A stretch of DNA of 33,755 nucleotides. It comes from a virus. The position numbers were made by a program, and so were the translations under genes. Shown piece by piece: positions 16,155-25,200 of the stretch. Location of the stretch: positions 1-33,755 of the IMG/VR virus record IMGVR_UViG_3300037041_001145. One strand, 5' to 3'. Below the pieces are notes generated by a model. That model was not told the DNA's origin, did not search any database, and worked only from the letters and a program-made list of their open reading frames with translations. How positions within the stretch are numbered: the first letter of the stretch is position 1; each line of letters begins with the position of its first letter.

Positions 16155-17387
16155 TTAAAACCTTCTAAATATATTTCCAGGGTTTTTCTGGAGTGTTCTT
16201 TGTGAAGTTCTTCTAGTTGCTGGTTCATCATCACTAGGTGAAGATGATGTCAGTTTTTTAGACTCTTCTGTTTTTAATTGTCTTACAGTTTTTTCATTAG
16301 CTGCTCTGGAACCTTGCTCTCTTATCTTAGATTCAAATCCTTCTGGATCTGCAAGTAACCATAATGCTTTAGCAATAAGATCATGTCTTGGTTCTACAAA
16401 TTGATACTTTTCAAGTAAATGACCAAGTAAGTTTGTAGGTTTACCAGAAATTGAAGGGTAGTTTGGTTGAACTAATCCTGAATAAAGTGAGCTTTGAGTT
16501 TTCTTATCAAGTTTAATTCCTCCTAATTCGCCTACAGAAAGTGTGTTATATACATTATCCATGTATGCTCTTGAAGCTCTTTCTTGTTGATCTTTCTTTT
16601 GCTCTTGTTCTGCTAGTTGTCTTGCAATAATTTCTTCATGCATTCTATCTAACTTAGGTTTGAATTGATTAGCTTTTTGTTCTAGCTTATCCATATCTCT
16701 CCAATCTTCAATCTCAGATTCTATTTCTTCTGCTGTCCCGAATCTTGTAGCGTGTAGATATTGGCGTGCAATTTCTCCTTGATCTCTTTCATCTGTAGGA
16801 TCTAAACTTTTTATCTCTTCTACTTGTGCAAGTGTTTTAAATAATCCTTTTAAATCTTGTCCACCGTCTGCAACATATTTAGCTGCATATTGTAGTTCTT
16901 CTGGAAGAGCATTAAAAAATTCTTTTGGAGTATTCTCTTTAACTTTGTTTTCTCTATCTTGAAAATTAGCTTCAAACAATTCTCTAAAATCTTTAGTAGT
17001 ATACTCTTCTAAAGGTTTGTCATCTTCAAATGCAGCTAAAGCTCCATCTTCAATCATTTTTTGTGCTAATTCATAAAGACCTGACTTATCAAGTTTAGGA
17101 CGGCCTTTGTTACCAGAGTCCTCTTCTTGACTAATCATATCATCAAGTTGAGCTATTACTTCTTCAACTTCTTTCTTTTCTTCTGGTGTTGATACACTAG
17201 AAGGTTTGTCAATGAACGTTACATCTACAGTGTTGGTATTACTCAACATTGTTTTTTTTTCTTCTTCATTATCAGGTAGCATAATGTTTTCTGCGCCTGG
17301 CATTCCAAAGATTTCATCTAGGTTGACATCTACTTGTGCTACCGCTGTAGCATCAGATGTCTGACCTTCATCAAATAGGTTTGACAT
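16155..17387 (-). CDS. Scaffold-like head assembly protein
   Basis: 410 residues. Acidic and disordered N-terminus (DVNLDEIFGMPGAENIMLPD), helical, heavily charged centre with a coiled coil (KLDRMHEEIIARQLAEQEQK), and a basic C-terminus ending GNIFRRF. Position between portal and capsid genes, high charge and helix content, and a basic C-terminal tail that could touch the capsid interior are the marks of a scaffolding protein. Scaffolds are usually lost before DNA entry, sometimes by proteolysis; no protease domain is visible here. The 103 bases upstream are AT-rich, and I see no good promoter in them. The name is inferred from position and composition. Confidence 0.6.
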   Translation of the reverse strand: MSNLFDEGQTSDATAVAQVDVNLDEIFGMPGAENIMLPDNEEEKKTMLSNTNTVDVTFIDKPSSVSTPEEKKEVEEVIAQLDDMISQEEDSGNKGRPKLDKSGLYELAQKMIEDGALAAFEDDKPLEEYTTKDFRELFEANFQDRENKVKENTPKEFFNALPEELQYAAKYVADGGQDLKGLFKTLAQVEEIKSLDPTDERDQGEIARQYLHATRFGTAEEIESEIEDWRDMDKLEQKANQFKPKLDRMHEEIIARQLAEQEQKKDQQERASRAYMDNVYNTLSVGELGGIKLDKKTQSSLYSGLVQPNYPSISGKPTNLLGHLLEKYQFVEPRHDLIAKALWLLADPEGFESKIREQGSRAANEKTVRQLKTEESKKLTSSSPSDDEPATRRTSQRTLQKNPGNIFRRF

Positions 17388-17490
17388 ATTGTTGGTTTTT
17401 TATTTGTTACTTAATTTAATATACACAAAATTGTAGAAATAAACTTGTAAAATTTAAAAGTTAAATTTCTTTTTAAGCATTATATAGCTA

Positions 17491-20232
17491 CTAGTCATTC
17501 TTTGATTTATTATCAAATCTATTTTTATTCTCTCTTGCTATCTGTAATTGACTATCAGCTATTTCTTTTTGTGCTTGAATCTTCTCACGTTCTATTTGAG
17601 TTTTCTGCATTGCTAAGCTATTTCTGTTAGTCTCTTTCATCCTTTCCATATCAGTTTGATCTTGATATTGTTCTGATTCTCTTATATCTTTCATCTGATC
17701 CATAAAGTCAGACTGTTGATTTTCATTAAGGTCAGCAGTTGCACCATAACCTGATGCACGGATCTCAGCAACAAGTAAATCACGTTGTCTATTCTTTTCA
17801 GCTTCAGTTGCTTCATAATCTCTTTTAAGTCTTTCTTCTTCTGATTTAGCTTGAATCATTTGTTCTTGCATTTGCTGTTGCTGTTGTTGCTCTTGTTGTT
17901 TAATTTGATTAGTCTTCTCTTCTGAAGCTTTAAGAACTGAATTAAGCTCTGCAACAGAATCAGACTGAACAACTCTTCCTAAATCATATATAGAAGCTCC
18001 AGTAGTATTATTTTGTAATGCCATAGATTTTAATTGCTCAAGTATTGCTCTATGATTAGCAGTAGTGGAAGCATAAATATTAAGATCTCTCATTAATAAA
18101 TCTGTACCATTAATTTCAAAATTAACTTTTTCATCTGCAGTAGTCATGTATTGTAATCTTACTGAAGGTTTAGTAGAATGATAATACTGCGCTAAGTCTG
18201 TACGCATCTGGTGTACTCTTGGCATTAAATAATCACAGTGTTGTATAAAGAAAATTTCTGTTTGTGCATATGATGCAGATACTGCTTGCTCAACTCCAGT
18301 AGCTGTAGTTTGAGATAACTGTTGTCCCATACGTTGTGGATTTACACCAATTACTTCATAAGCCTGTTGTTTAAAGTAATTAGCTAACTGTATTCTTGAC
18401 ATAAGTCTGTTAGTCTGTTCTAGATCTAATTTTTGAAAATGCTGAAAGTTTAATGCATTTTCTGTATTAGTAATAGAGGTATCTAATGGAAGCATTTGGA
18501 AATTTTTCATTGCTACATAAGCTTTAGCAAGATTGTTCTTACCCCAGTCTTCACCCATTGAGTGTCTTGGTAATGCATTCTGATCTAATAAGATAACTGT
18601 ACCTAATTCATCTACTAGTATATCTGCTATTTGATTATTAACAATATTATATCCAATTTGATAGGGTTTCATTAAATCTAATAATGCAGTTGATTTAGTA
18701 TTTCTATCAGAAAAAACTGAACCTTCTACTGGTAACTTACATCCATAAAGTGTACTATCTCCTTTGAATTGGAATTTTAATGGTCCTAATTGATTCTTAT
18801 CTGCACCAATATAAATAGGTGTAAAGCCTCCAGGATTATTCATACCCCAGAATGATGGTATGTTTGGTCCAATTTTAATTCCACCCCAAGTTTCATTAAT
18901 CCAAATCCAATCTATATGTTCTCCATATACTATGTTATCTTTTGTTTTATTCTTAAAGAGTCTAGTATCATAAATGGGTTTATCACTAACTTTATAATCT
19001 TCTGTTATAATTTCTACTAGTACTTCACCATTATCTAATACTTTAGTAAGATGCCCAACTTTACGTTGTGATTTCCAATATCCGGTAGTTACTCTTAATA
19101 AGTATGCAGTACCTGCCACATTATAATCTTCTCCTTCTGCTAAAATTTGTGATACAACATCTCCACCTTGCATAACTGATCCTGCCATCATTGATGTATA
19201 TTGACGGTATGCTAATGAAGGCATGTTAGTATTCCATTCATGAGTTTTAGTTGCATCATAGTAGGATCCGTCATTTTGCTGTCCACCAATATTATATCCA
19301 GCAGATCTAATTGGGTATATAGCTTCTAATGCTTCAAGTTGTTCTTCAGTCATCAGATATCCATACTTATCAATAACATCTGCTACTGTAAACATATCTG
19401 TTTTTCCTACCCAGTTTGCTTGAGAAATATATCTTACATCCGGTGATTTATGATAGAATGTAAGAACAGGGTTCCATAATTCTACTTCATAATCATCTTC
19501 TGCCATTCTAAAATGCCAGTACTCACGGTCAGTAATAAGCATATCTCTAAATGCTCTTTCCTCAAGTTCATCTATTCTAAATCTTTCTACATCTACTTTA
19601 TGTTGATGTGTAGCCCATTGCTCAACTAATGATCTGTAATCTTTTTTAAAGTACATTTCAATTTCTGGTAATGTCTTAAGTTTTTCTGGACTTAACTGTT
19701 GTTGGGCTTCTTCAGAATTTGGATCTAAACCTTGTTCAAGCATTGCTGCAGTAATTTTCATTTGTGCATCAGACATAAGAACTTCTTCTACTGCTGCACG
19801 TTTTTGTTCCATCATCTCATTATATGAGAACTCATCAACTGCTCTATATGTAAGTTTAGTAGATCTCTTAGCAAACTCTGCTACAAGAACATTAATTACA
19901 TTAGGTATGATAGGATAGAATTTAAGTTCTAGTGCTGAGTTATCTTCTTTTGTAAGTACTTCTACTATATCCCGGTACTCATTATCCTCTTCAATGATAT
20001 AATCTGATTTATCAATAATACCTTTAGCAAGTTTATAGTTTTTCATTAACCTGCGCGCATTCATCCTAATCTGTTTTAGACCATTCCATTCTAACCAGTC
20101 TAGATTCCAGGCTGCCCATTCTTGGTCCTTTTCACTTTTTGGAATAAATTGAAGAGGTTGGGTGATACTACCCATCCTATTGTGTTTTACTTTAGCTCCT
20201 TTCTTGAGCTGCATAGCATTATATACCTGCAT
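17491..20232 (-). CDS. Portal protein, crAss-like
   Basis: 913 residues. The N-terminus (MQVYNAMQLKKGAKVKHNRM, then SEKDQEWAAWNLDWLEWNG) and the order terminase-portal-scaffold-capsid mark it as the crAss-like portal, the dodecameric ring at one vertex through which DNA passes. Residues about 90-210 hold the PIIPNVINVLVAEFAKRSTK region and a helical insert. The last 150 residues form a long charged helix beginning with a glutamine run (QQEQQQQQQMQEQ), an extended C-terminal coil likely to project into the capsid. The stop is TAG, in use as a normal stop. It starts 5 bases past the terminase stop. Confidence 0.92.
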   Translation of the reverse strand: MQVYNAMQLKKGAKVKHNRMGSITQPLQFIPKSEKDQEWAAWNLDWLEWNGLKQIRMNARRLMKNYKLAKGIIDKSDYIIEEDNEYRDIVEVLTKEDNSALELKFYPIIPNVINVLVAEFAKRSTKLTYRAVDEFSYNEMMEQKRAAVEEVLMSDAQMKITAAMLEQGLDPNSEEAQQQLSPEKLKTLPEIEMYFKKDYRSLVEQWATHQHKVDVERFRIDELEERAFRDMLITDREYWHFRMAEDDYEVELWNPVLTFYHKSPDVRYISQANWVGKTDMFTVADVIDKYGYLMTEEQLEALEAIYPIRSAGYNIGGQQNDGSYYDATKTHEWNTNMPSLAYRQYTSMMAGSVMQGGDVVSQILAEGEDYNVAGTAYLLRVTTGYWKSQRKVGHLTKVLDNGEVLVEIITEDYKVSDKPIYDTRLFKNKTKDNIVYGEHIDWIWINETWGGIKIGPNIPSFWGMNNPGGFTPIYIGADKNQLGPLKFQFKGDSTLYGCKLPVEGSVFSDRNTKSTALLDLMKPYQIGYNIVNNQIADILVDELGTVILLDQNALPRHSMGEDWGKNNLAKAYVAMKNFQMLPLDTSITNTENALNFQHFQKLDLEQTNRLMSRIQLANYFKQQAYEVIGVNPQRMGQQLSQTTATGVEQAVSASYAQTEIFFIQHCDYLMPRVHQMRTDLAQYYHSTKPSVRLQYMTTADEKVNFEINGTDLLMRDLNIYASTTANHRAILEQLKSMALQNNTTGASIYDLGRVVQSDSVAELNSVLKASEEKTNQIKQQEQQQQQQMQEQMIQAKSEEERLKRDYEATEAEKNRQRDLLVAEIRASGYGATADLNENQQSDFMDQMKDIRESEQYQDQTDMERMKETNRNSLAMQKTQIEREKIQAQKEIADSQLQIARENKNRFDNKSKND

Positions 20233-20237
20233 AATTT

Positions 20238-22442
20238 TTATTTAAAGTTTTTAAATGCTGATCTCCTAATTCCTTGACCAAGTGAAGTTGAACCTTTTCC
20301 CATATGCCTGAAAGGGCTACTACTTAATTTATACAAATTTTCTGACTTTTGCAAGTTTTTAGCTGCATCATCCATGATTCTTCTTTTTAAAAACCCTCTA
20401 TTTGATAATTGAATTTTCATAAAAGCAACCAATGCAGAGAATGCAACAAGTCTATCTACGTTAAGTCCTTCATGATATGCTTGCATTTCTTTAAGCAACA
20501 TGACATCCGGAATTCTTTCTATACCATATGTTGTTTTAACTATAGTACCATCTTCTTTTGTTATTGTATCTAATTCTTCTCTAGTATATTCTATAACATA
20601 ACTAAGAAGATGTGACTTAAATAGTATGCCTGTATTCTTCCAACCATATTCTTGGAATACATTTGCATTAGCACCTAAGTCTTTTAAGAACATAATTTGT
20701 GTTCTTGGCACAAGATATCTTTGTTTTTTTCTAGATATCATATATTGGATAAATAAAGAAATATTATTTTCTATTACTGTCCAAGCATTGTACCATTCAA
20801 TGATCATCTCTAATCTTTCATGAGTTTTTTTAATATCATCAAATCTACCACACCAAGCTGCTACTATTTTATCTTGTTCTATTGAATTTTCAATTTCAAC
20901 ACCAGTAATTTTAGTTATTTCAACTGGAGCTTTCATTACATATATTGAACATAGTGAATCTGAAGTAGTTGTTTTTCCTTCAGATACCGGGTCAATAGAT
21001 GCATAGTACATTCCAAATGTTGGATCTTTAACTGGTCTTTCCCATACTACTAATGTTCCAGTTTTATCTTCTGTCTTTTTAGATATTGGAAATTCAGATA
21101 TAGGAAGTTTATTTGTTTCTCTAACTGAAGGTGTACCATTTTCATTTCTATAGATTTCTAAAAATTCATATGAGTATTCTTTTTCTTCTATTCTTCTAAG
21201 TTGCGCAGCTACCAGGTTTTGGGGAAAGATAGAAGCCTTTCTATATGCAAAAGCTTCTTCAATATTTCTTGGATGCTGAGAAATTCTAAGTTGATATTGC
21301 TCTGGACTTAGATCTTTTTTCCATTTATCAAACTGTTCATCTAATGCAACCAAAGCTACTTCAACTAATGAATTACCAAAGTCATCAATATAAGGAGGCA
21401 TAGACCATTGTTCTGGTATAAATAACCCTGATGTACCTTGTGTATTGTTTTTATCTAATAAGTTTGTATCTACAGCATATATGTCGTTTACTTCAGGATG
21501 AAGTATCATTTCTTTTAAAGGTTCACATTGATCCAGATCTCCTACTGATCCTGCTGCAATAAACATCCCTGTAGTCATAAATCCAGATTTCATAGCTGGA
21601 CGGATATATTCAAAAGTCTTGTCCATCTTAGGAGCAATGCCGGCCTCTTCATGGAAGAAGTATTTAACTGGTCCACCTACACCATTAGTTGGATCTTTCT
21701 CAAATGACATACCTTGTATAGTACCTTTAAGACCTACTTCATTTTTTCTATCACCTTTTCTAACTTCAATCTTTTGTTGCCACATCATCACCTTGTCTGG
21801 AGACATTGGTCTGTACCATGCAGTATGTTCATTTAAAAATGCTGCATATTCTGATAAGAATTTCCATGTACCTTTCTCATTAATGTAATCTTTAAGACTG
21901 GCTCCCATCTTTAATATAACCCCGGCCTCAAACCATTGTTGATTTAAAAGTTTACCTGCGTGGTAATAGGATGAGGCAATTTGCCGTTTCTTTAATATGG
22001 CTACATGTTTATAATGTAACTCAGCTAAGAGTTCATATAAAGCCATATGATATTGTGCATCCCGTATATCAGCAAAGCCAAAAGCTTGAATCTCTTTATT
22101 AAAGATAGGTAAGAAATTTAACCACATATAATACTCTCTGGCTAAAAACCATATCTCATTACCAGATTTTATTATAACACCTTTACGGCATTTTTCTTTT
22201 TGGTCATCCCAATATTTAATAAAATCTTTTGATTTATATGGAGCAGTGCAATATACTTTGTTTTGATTAAATAGTCTAGACTGTTCAGTAAAGATATCAG
22301 TAGTATCTTTATTAAAATTGTATTGGCCTGGTTCTTTAAATATACTAACTATAAAAAGTTTAAATTCATCTCTGGTATCAAAGTTAGTAACAGTCCAAGT
22401 ACCCTTATCCCAAGTAGGTATGTTATTCCAAAAGTCTTCCAT
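20238..22442 (-). CDS. terL: Terminase large subunit (TerL)
   Basis: 734 residues. ATPase half: an atypical Walker A at about 151-159 (KKRQIASSY; the usual glycine is absent) and Walker B YFFHEEAG at 261-268 with glutamates at 265 and 266. Nuclease half (RNase H-like): D484 in YYASIDPVSEG, E558 in TVIENN and D663 in NVDRLVAFSA fit the three metal-binding acids. The enzyme drives DNA into the portal and cuts concatemers. The start overlaps the upstream stop as TAATG. The length is usual for crAss-like terminases, which are longer than most. No frameshift or intron was seen. Confidence 0.96.
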   Translation of the reverse strand: MEDFWNNIPTWDKGTWTVTNFDTRDEFKLFIVSIFKEPGQYNFNKDTTDIFTEQSRLFNQNKVYCTAPYKSKDFIKYWDDQKEKCRKGVIIKSGNEIWFLAREYYMWLNFLPIFNKEIQAFGFADIRDAQYHMALYELLAELHYKHVAILKKRQIASSYYHAGKLLNQQWFEAGVILKMGASLKDYINEKGTWKFLSEYAAFLNEHTAWYRPMSPDKVMMWQQKIEVRKGDRKNEVGLKGTIQGMSFEKDPTNGVGGPVKYFFHEEAGIAPKMDKTFEYIRPAMKSGFMTTGMFIAAGSVGDLDQCEPLKEMILHPEVNDIYAVDTNLLDKNNTQGTSGLFIPEQWSMPPYIDDFGNSLVEVALVALDEQFDKWKKDLSPEQYQLRISQHPRNIEEAFAYRKASIFPQNLVAAQLRRIEEKEYSYEFLEIYRNENGTPSVRETNKLPISEFPISKKTEDKTGTLVVWERPVKDPTFGMYYASIDPVSEGKTTTSDSLCSIYVMKAPVEITKITGVEIENSIEQDKIVAAWCGRFDDIKKTHERLEMIIEWYNAWTVIENNISLFIQYMISRKKQRYLVPRTQIMFLKDLGANANVFQEYGWKNTGILFKSHLLSYVIEYTREELDTITKEDGTIVKTTYGIERIPDVMLLKEMQAYHEGLNVDRLVAFSALVAFMKIQLSNRGFLKRRIMDDAAKNLQKSENLYKLSSSPFRHMGKGSTSLGQGIRRSAFKNFK

Positions 22443-22957
22443 TATATATCATATGCTAAACCTTGACCACCTCTAACTTTACTTTGCTGTTCTTCTAAAA
22501 GATCTTTATATGCACCTTTAAAAGAAGATCTTACTGCCTCATAGTTTTTAGCAGCATTGATCATAGCTGTTAAGTTTCCATCTCTACCATCAGTGATTTG
22601 TCTTGTTTCCATATAACGGCCAAGTCTATCAAGCATTGTTGCTATACCCTTGTATGCGCGTGATGTTGGCGTTTCAAACATTTGCATACAAAACTCTAAA
22701 CCTATTTGTATAGTTTTATCTTCTGGTGAAAATTCTGCTTCTATTTCTCTAAGTATGATATCTAATTTATCTATGTCTGGTGTAAAGAAAAATGGATTTG
22801 TATCAGGGTTTGGACATGTCATATAAAAAATATATAAATAAATTTTAAGATGATCTTCCGGATACTCATCCATTATATCTTTTAAAGCCTTTAATGTATA
22901 ACAATGTTCAGTAGGAATTACTACGCCATTCTGTATATCAAATAATTTTGCTATCAT
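22442..22957 (-). CDS. Conserved protein upstream of TerL, candidate small terminase subunit
   Basis: 171 residues, mainly helical. The N-terminus is MIAKLFDIQNGVVIPTEHCY, with KALKDIMDEYPEDHLKIYLY and later SRAYKGIATMLDRLGRYMET and a basic C-terminal part. It overlaps both neighbours (ATGA with the nuclease gene, TAATG with terL), so it is made together with TerL. No small terminase is recognised in this genome by sequence; size, helix content and position make this one of two candidates, the other being the wHTH protein at 24412-24801. No helix-turn-helix is obvious here, which argues against it. Conserved in crAss-like phages as far as I remember. Confidence 0.45.
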   Translation of the reverse strand: MIAKLFDIQNGVVIPTEHCYTLKALKDIMDEYPEDHLKIYLYIFYMTCPNPDTNPFFFTPDIDKLDIILREIEAEFSPEDKTIQIGLEFCMQMFETPTSRAYKGIATMLDRLGRYMETRQITDGRDGNLTAMINAAKNYEAVRSSFKGAYKDLLEEQQSKVRGGQGLAYDI

Positions 22958-23787
22958 TTCTTTTTAAGGTTATGTTTGTTTTCATGTAACCAATTAATAA
23001 TACTAATCACGTCCTCTTTTAAATAAGGTACTTCAAGTGGAATAACTTCTAATACTATAGGATCTCCATTATTATTATATTTAGTAACCGGATAACCCCA
23101 TTTATCAATATCAGATGATTCAAATACTATATGATGTAAATACATTGTACCTGCTACTAATTTAGGATTATGTTTTAATATAATATACATATAAATACTC
23201 AACTGTAAAGCATAGTGTGAGAAGTTACAATCATCTAAGTGATCCACAGGGACAAGCATTTTTTTAGTCATACCTTCCCAATTCTTAAACCCTTCTAACT
23301 TGATTTCTTTATTAGTTTTATAATCTATTATATGTACTCTATTATTCACTATCTCAACTAAATCTGATTGGCCACATATACTTGCTGACTTTAAATATAC
23401 CATATGTTCTGGATATATACCATCAGTTAACTTTTGATTAGGTGCTTGTTTAATACCATCAGTTTCTTGAGGTACATATACTGGAAGTGGTATACCTTCT
23501 TTTTCTATAGAGGCTAGATTACATAAGTCACTCTCTCTTTGGTTATGATAAAAAGTACCAAGATTCATTGCCCGTTCAGACTCAGATTTCCATAAGTCCT
23601 GTATAACTTCAGGTGTTAATCCAAACCATTTAGACTTTGAATTCTTTGCACATTTTTTAGCCACATTTTCTGAATCAAAGGGTTCTTTAAAATGTGATAC
23701 TAAACTAGTAACACTTGTCCAAGATATATTTTCAGAATCATCTATACTTGTATAACTATGATCTGATGCTTTAAATACTATACTCAT
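22954..23787 (-). CDS. PD-(D/E)XK (RecB/Cas4-like) nuclease
   Basis: 277 residues. Motifs in order: GTFYHNQRE at about 77-85 (RecB-type histidine), E127 in YPEHMVYL, D142 in ICGQSDLVEI, D155-Y-K157 in HIIDYKTNK, and a QLSIYMYI segment matching the Q-x-x-x-Y motif of RecB-family nucleases. All catalytic residues appear intact. A nuclease of this fold beside terL is a known feature of crAss-like genomes; it may trim or process DNA during recombination or packaging. The start follows the Zn-finger gene stop by one base and its TGA stop overlaps the next ATG. Confidence 0.85.
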   Translation of the reverse strand: MSIVFKASDHSYTSIDDSENISWTSVTSLVSHFKEPFDSENVAKKCAKNSKSKWFGLTPEVIQDLWKSESERAMNLGTFYHNQRESDLCNLASIEKEGIPLPVYVPQETDGIKQAPNQKLTDGIYPEHMVYLKSASICGQSDLVEIVNNRVHIIDYKTNKEIKLEGFKNWEGMTKKMLVPVDHLDDCNFSHYALQLSIYMYIILKHNPKLVAGTMYLHHIVFESSDIDKWGYPVTKYNNNGDPIVLEVIPLEVPYLKEDVISIINWLHENKHNLKKK

Positions 23788-23788
23788 T

Positions 23789-24097
23789 TTAATCTATAAG
23801 GTTATTTAATTTGTCTTCATCTTTTTCTGTAATAACTGCTTTCCATTTATGTGCCGGGCAATCTGAAGATAGAGCTCTTACTTTAAAACTAAGTGAACAT
23901 CCACATAATGAACAACAAGGTTGAGTACCAGGCATTACACATGATACCCCTTCTATATCTTTTTTAGGACATGCATGACATACTACTAGTCTTTGTTCTG
24001 CAACTTCTTCTACAAATTTATCACGGATAATAGTATTTTTAATTCCTTCAAGAATTTGTTTTCTGTTTTTCCAGATTGTTGTTAGTTTTCCTTCCAT
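23789..24097 (-). CDS. Small zinc-finger protein
   Basis: 102 residues. A basic helical N-terminus (LTTIWKNRKQILEGIKNTI) is followed by cysteines C40-x2-C43, C53, C61, C62, C65-x-C67 and a closing C80-P-A-H83. This spacing suggests one or two zinc sites (DUF6171-like by memory, not certain). Lysines in the N-terminus suggest nucleic-acid binding. The reading frame overlaps the HU/IHF-like gene by 50 bases, so expression of the two is linked. The following gene is the nuclease, one base away. Role unknown; a DNA-binding helper for replication or packaging is possible. Confidence 0.65.
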   Translation of the reverse strand: MEGKLTTIWKNRKQILEGIKNTIIRDKFVEEVAEQRLVVCHACPKKDIEGVSCVMPGTQPCCSLCGCSLSFKVRALSSDCPAHKWKAVITEKDEDKLNNLID

Positions 24098-24443
24098 CTC
24101 TAAATGCTTTTTTATAAGTTATAAATTCATTTATTTTTTCTCTTGCATGATATAACTTTTCTAATTTGATTTGTGCTTGTTTTTTATTATGATAATTTAT
24201 AAATGTTTGTGAGTCATATTTATTAAGCATGTTCTCATATTTCTTTACAAGTTTTTCTACTGAGAGTCTTTTCATTACAAAATGTCCTAAACCACATACA
24301 TTTATTCTTATATCTTCAAGACTTGATAATTTTTTACTTAACTCTTTATAGTAAAAACTTATTATGTCATCTATCATTGATATAGGCATATCATTACGCT
24401 CAGCAATTTCTTTAATTATTATCTCCGGTTTCTTGGGTATCAT
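24048..24443 (-). CDS. HU/IHF-like DNA-binding protein
   Basis: 131 residues. Residues about 8-58 match the N-terminal half of HU/IHF proteins: IIIKEIAERNDMPISMIDDI, then ISFYYKELSKKL and a CGLGHFVMKR turn with the conserved GLG-x-F. The DNA-embracing beta arm is replaced by a long charged helical region, so it is not a standard HU. IHF-related proteins near terL are a recognised trait of crAss-like phages. It could bend DNA at the packaging site. It overlaps the wHTH gene upstream by 32 bases and the Zn-finger gene downstream by 50. Confidence 0.75.
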   Translation of the reverse strand: MIPKKPEIIIKEIAERNDMPISMIDDIISFYYKELSKKLSSLEDIRINVCGLGHFVMKRLSVEKLVKKYENMLNKYDSQTFINYHNKKQAQIKLEKLYHAREKINEFITYKKAFRDGRKTNNNLEKQKTNS

Positions 24444-24801
24444 TTGCTAAAAATTTATAGTCAAGGTATATTGTACCTTCAGTTTGAATCTTCAATAATG
24501 GATTAAGCATTATAACTTTTTTATTATTTTGATCTTTAACTATTAATCCATTTTTCTCAGCTTTATTAATACAATTCCGCACTGTTTGAGAAGACTTGAA
24601 TATCCATTCTTCTTCAGTTGAAGCATCATAACAAAAATGCGTAAGTTCAACAGGCTCATTAAAACTTAATAAGGTAAGACAATTTAAATCAGATTCACTC
24701 ATTGTTATACGGTTAATATAACAATGAGTCAATATCTGAAACTTTACAACCTCCCACTTAGGCATTTTTACACGCTTTTGTACTTGATTTACTAAAGCCA
24801 T
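24412..24801 (-). CDS. Winged helix-turn-helix protein, candidate small terminase or regulator
   Basis: 129 residues. Helices and a wing can be read in ESDLNCLTLLSFNEPVELTH, then SSQTVRNCINKAEKNGLIVK and KKVIMLNPLLKIQ, the usual order of a winged helix-turn-helix domain with the recognition helix at SSQTVRNCINKAEKNG. The tail carries a beta segment (GTIYLDYKFL). It is the second gene after the consensus promoter at 25110-25140. In many phages a DNA-binding gene just before terL is the small terminase; here the TerL gene is four genes away, so it may equally regulate late transcription. Confidence 0.55.
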   Translation of the reverse strand: MALVNQVQKRVKMPKWEVVKFQILTHCYINRITMSESDLNCLTLLSFNEPVELTHFCYDASTEEEWIFKSSQTVRNCINKAEKNGLIVKDQNNKKVIMLNPLLKIQTEGTIYLDYKFLANDTQETGDNN

Positions 24802-24803
24802 GA

Positions 24804-25088
24804 TTAGTTCTTTTTAAGTTTTCTACTTGGTTCTTGCACTGTATTCTCTACTGGGTTTCCCATAGTAGGATCAGAATCTTCTTTTTGTGGTCCTTGCATC
24901 ATCATAGCATATTTAATCTGAGCTTCTGCTCTTTTAAATCTTGCCTCATCAATTCTTGCAAGTAACTCTTCATACTCACATTGTGCTTGTATGTAAGGTA
25001 ATGAATCCTTATAAAAGTTAAGCATTTCTTCTTTTCTTGCCATTAACTCTTCCTGAGTCATTTCTCTTTCTTCTGCACCTTTTTCCAT
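24804..25088 (-). CDS. Small charged helical protein, first gene of the packaging/capsid operon
   Basis: 94 residues from the ATG at 25086-25088. A longer reading from 25139 would start inside the promoter and is rejected. The protein is mostly a charged helix (EEREMTQEELMARKEEMLNF, then QAQCEYEELLARIDEARFKR) with a disordered, basic C-terminus. It is 22 bases downstream of a near-perfect Bacteroidota promoter and 2 bases upstream of the wHTH gene. I do not recognise a family with a known role; similar small coiled-coil proteins occur at this place in crAss-like genomes. Confidence 0.65.
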   Translation of the reverse strand: MEKGAEEREMTQEELMARKEEMLNFYKDSLPYIQAQCEYEELLARIDEARFKRAEAQIKYAMMMQGPQKEDSDPTMGNPVENTVQEPSRKLKKN

Positions 25089-25109
25089 TTTTAATATTTT
25101 AAGTTTACA

Positions 25110-25140
25110 CAAATATATAAAAATAAGTTTAAACTTCAAA
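25110..25140 (-). promoter_or_regulatory. Consensus Bacteroidota promoter for the packaging/capsid operon
   Basis: Minus strand: TTTG (25137-25140), exactly 19 bases, then TATATTTG (25110-25117), a full match to the TTTG-N19-TAnnTTTG consensus of the Bacteroidota housekeeping sigma factor. It lies just after the lysis-operon terminator (25152-25182) and 22 bases before the first gene of the next operon. Confidence 0.8.
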
Positions 25141-25151
25141 CATTTAAATGC

Positions 25152-25182
25152 AAAAAACCCAGATACTTAAGATACCTGGGTT
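25152..25182 (-). terminator. Terminator of the fibre/lysis operon
   Basis: AACCCAG pairs with CTGGGTT around a 13-base loop; the minus strand continues with six Ts. It lies 19 bases after the stop of the 52-residue gene and directly before the promoter at 25110-25140. Confidence 0.85.
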
Positions 25183-25200
25183 AAATTATTAATAGAAGTA

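Noticed and set aside
17388-17490. Promoter before the scaffold-like gene
   Set aside because: AT-rich, with a TTTTG but no properly spaced TAnnTTTG box.
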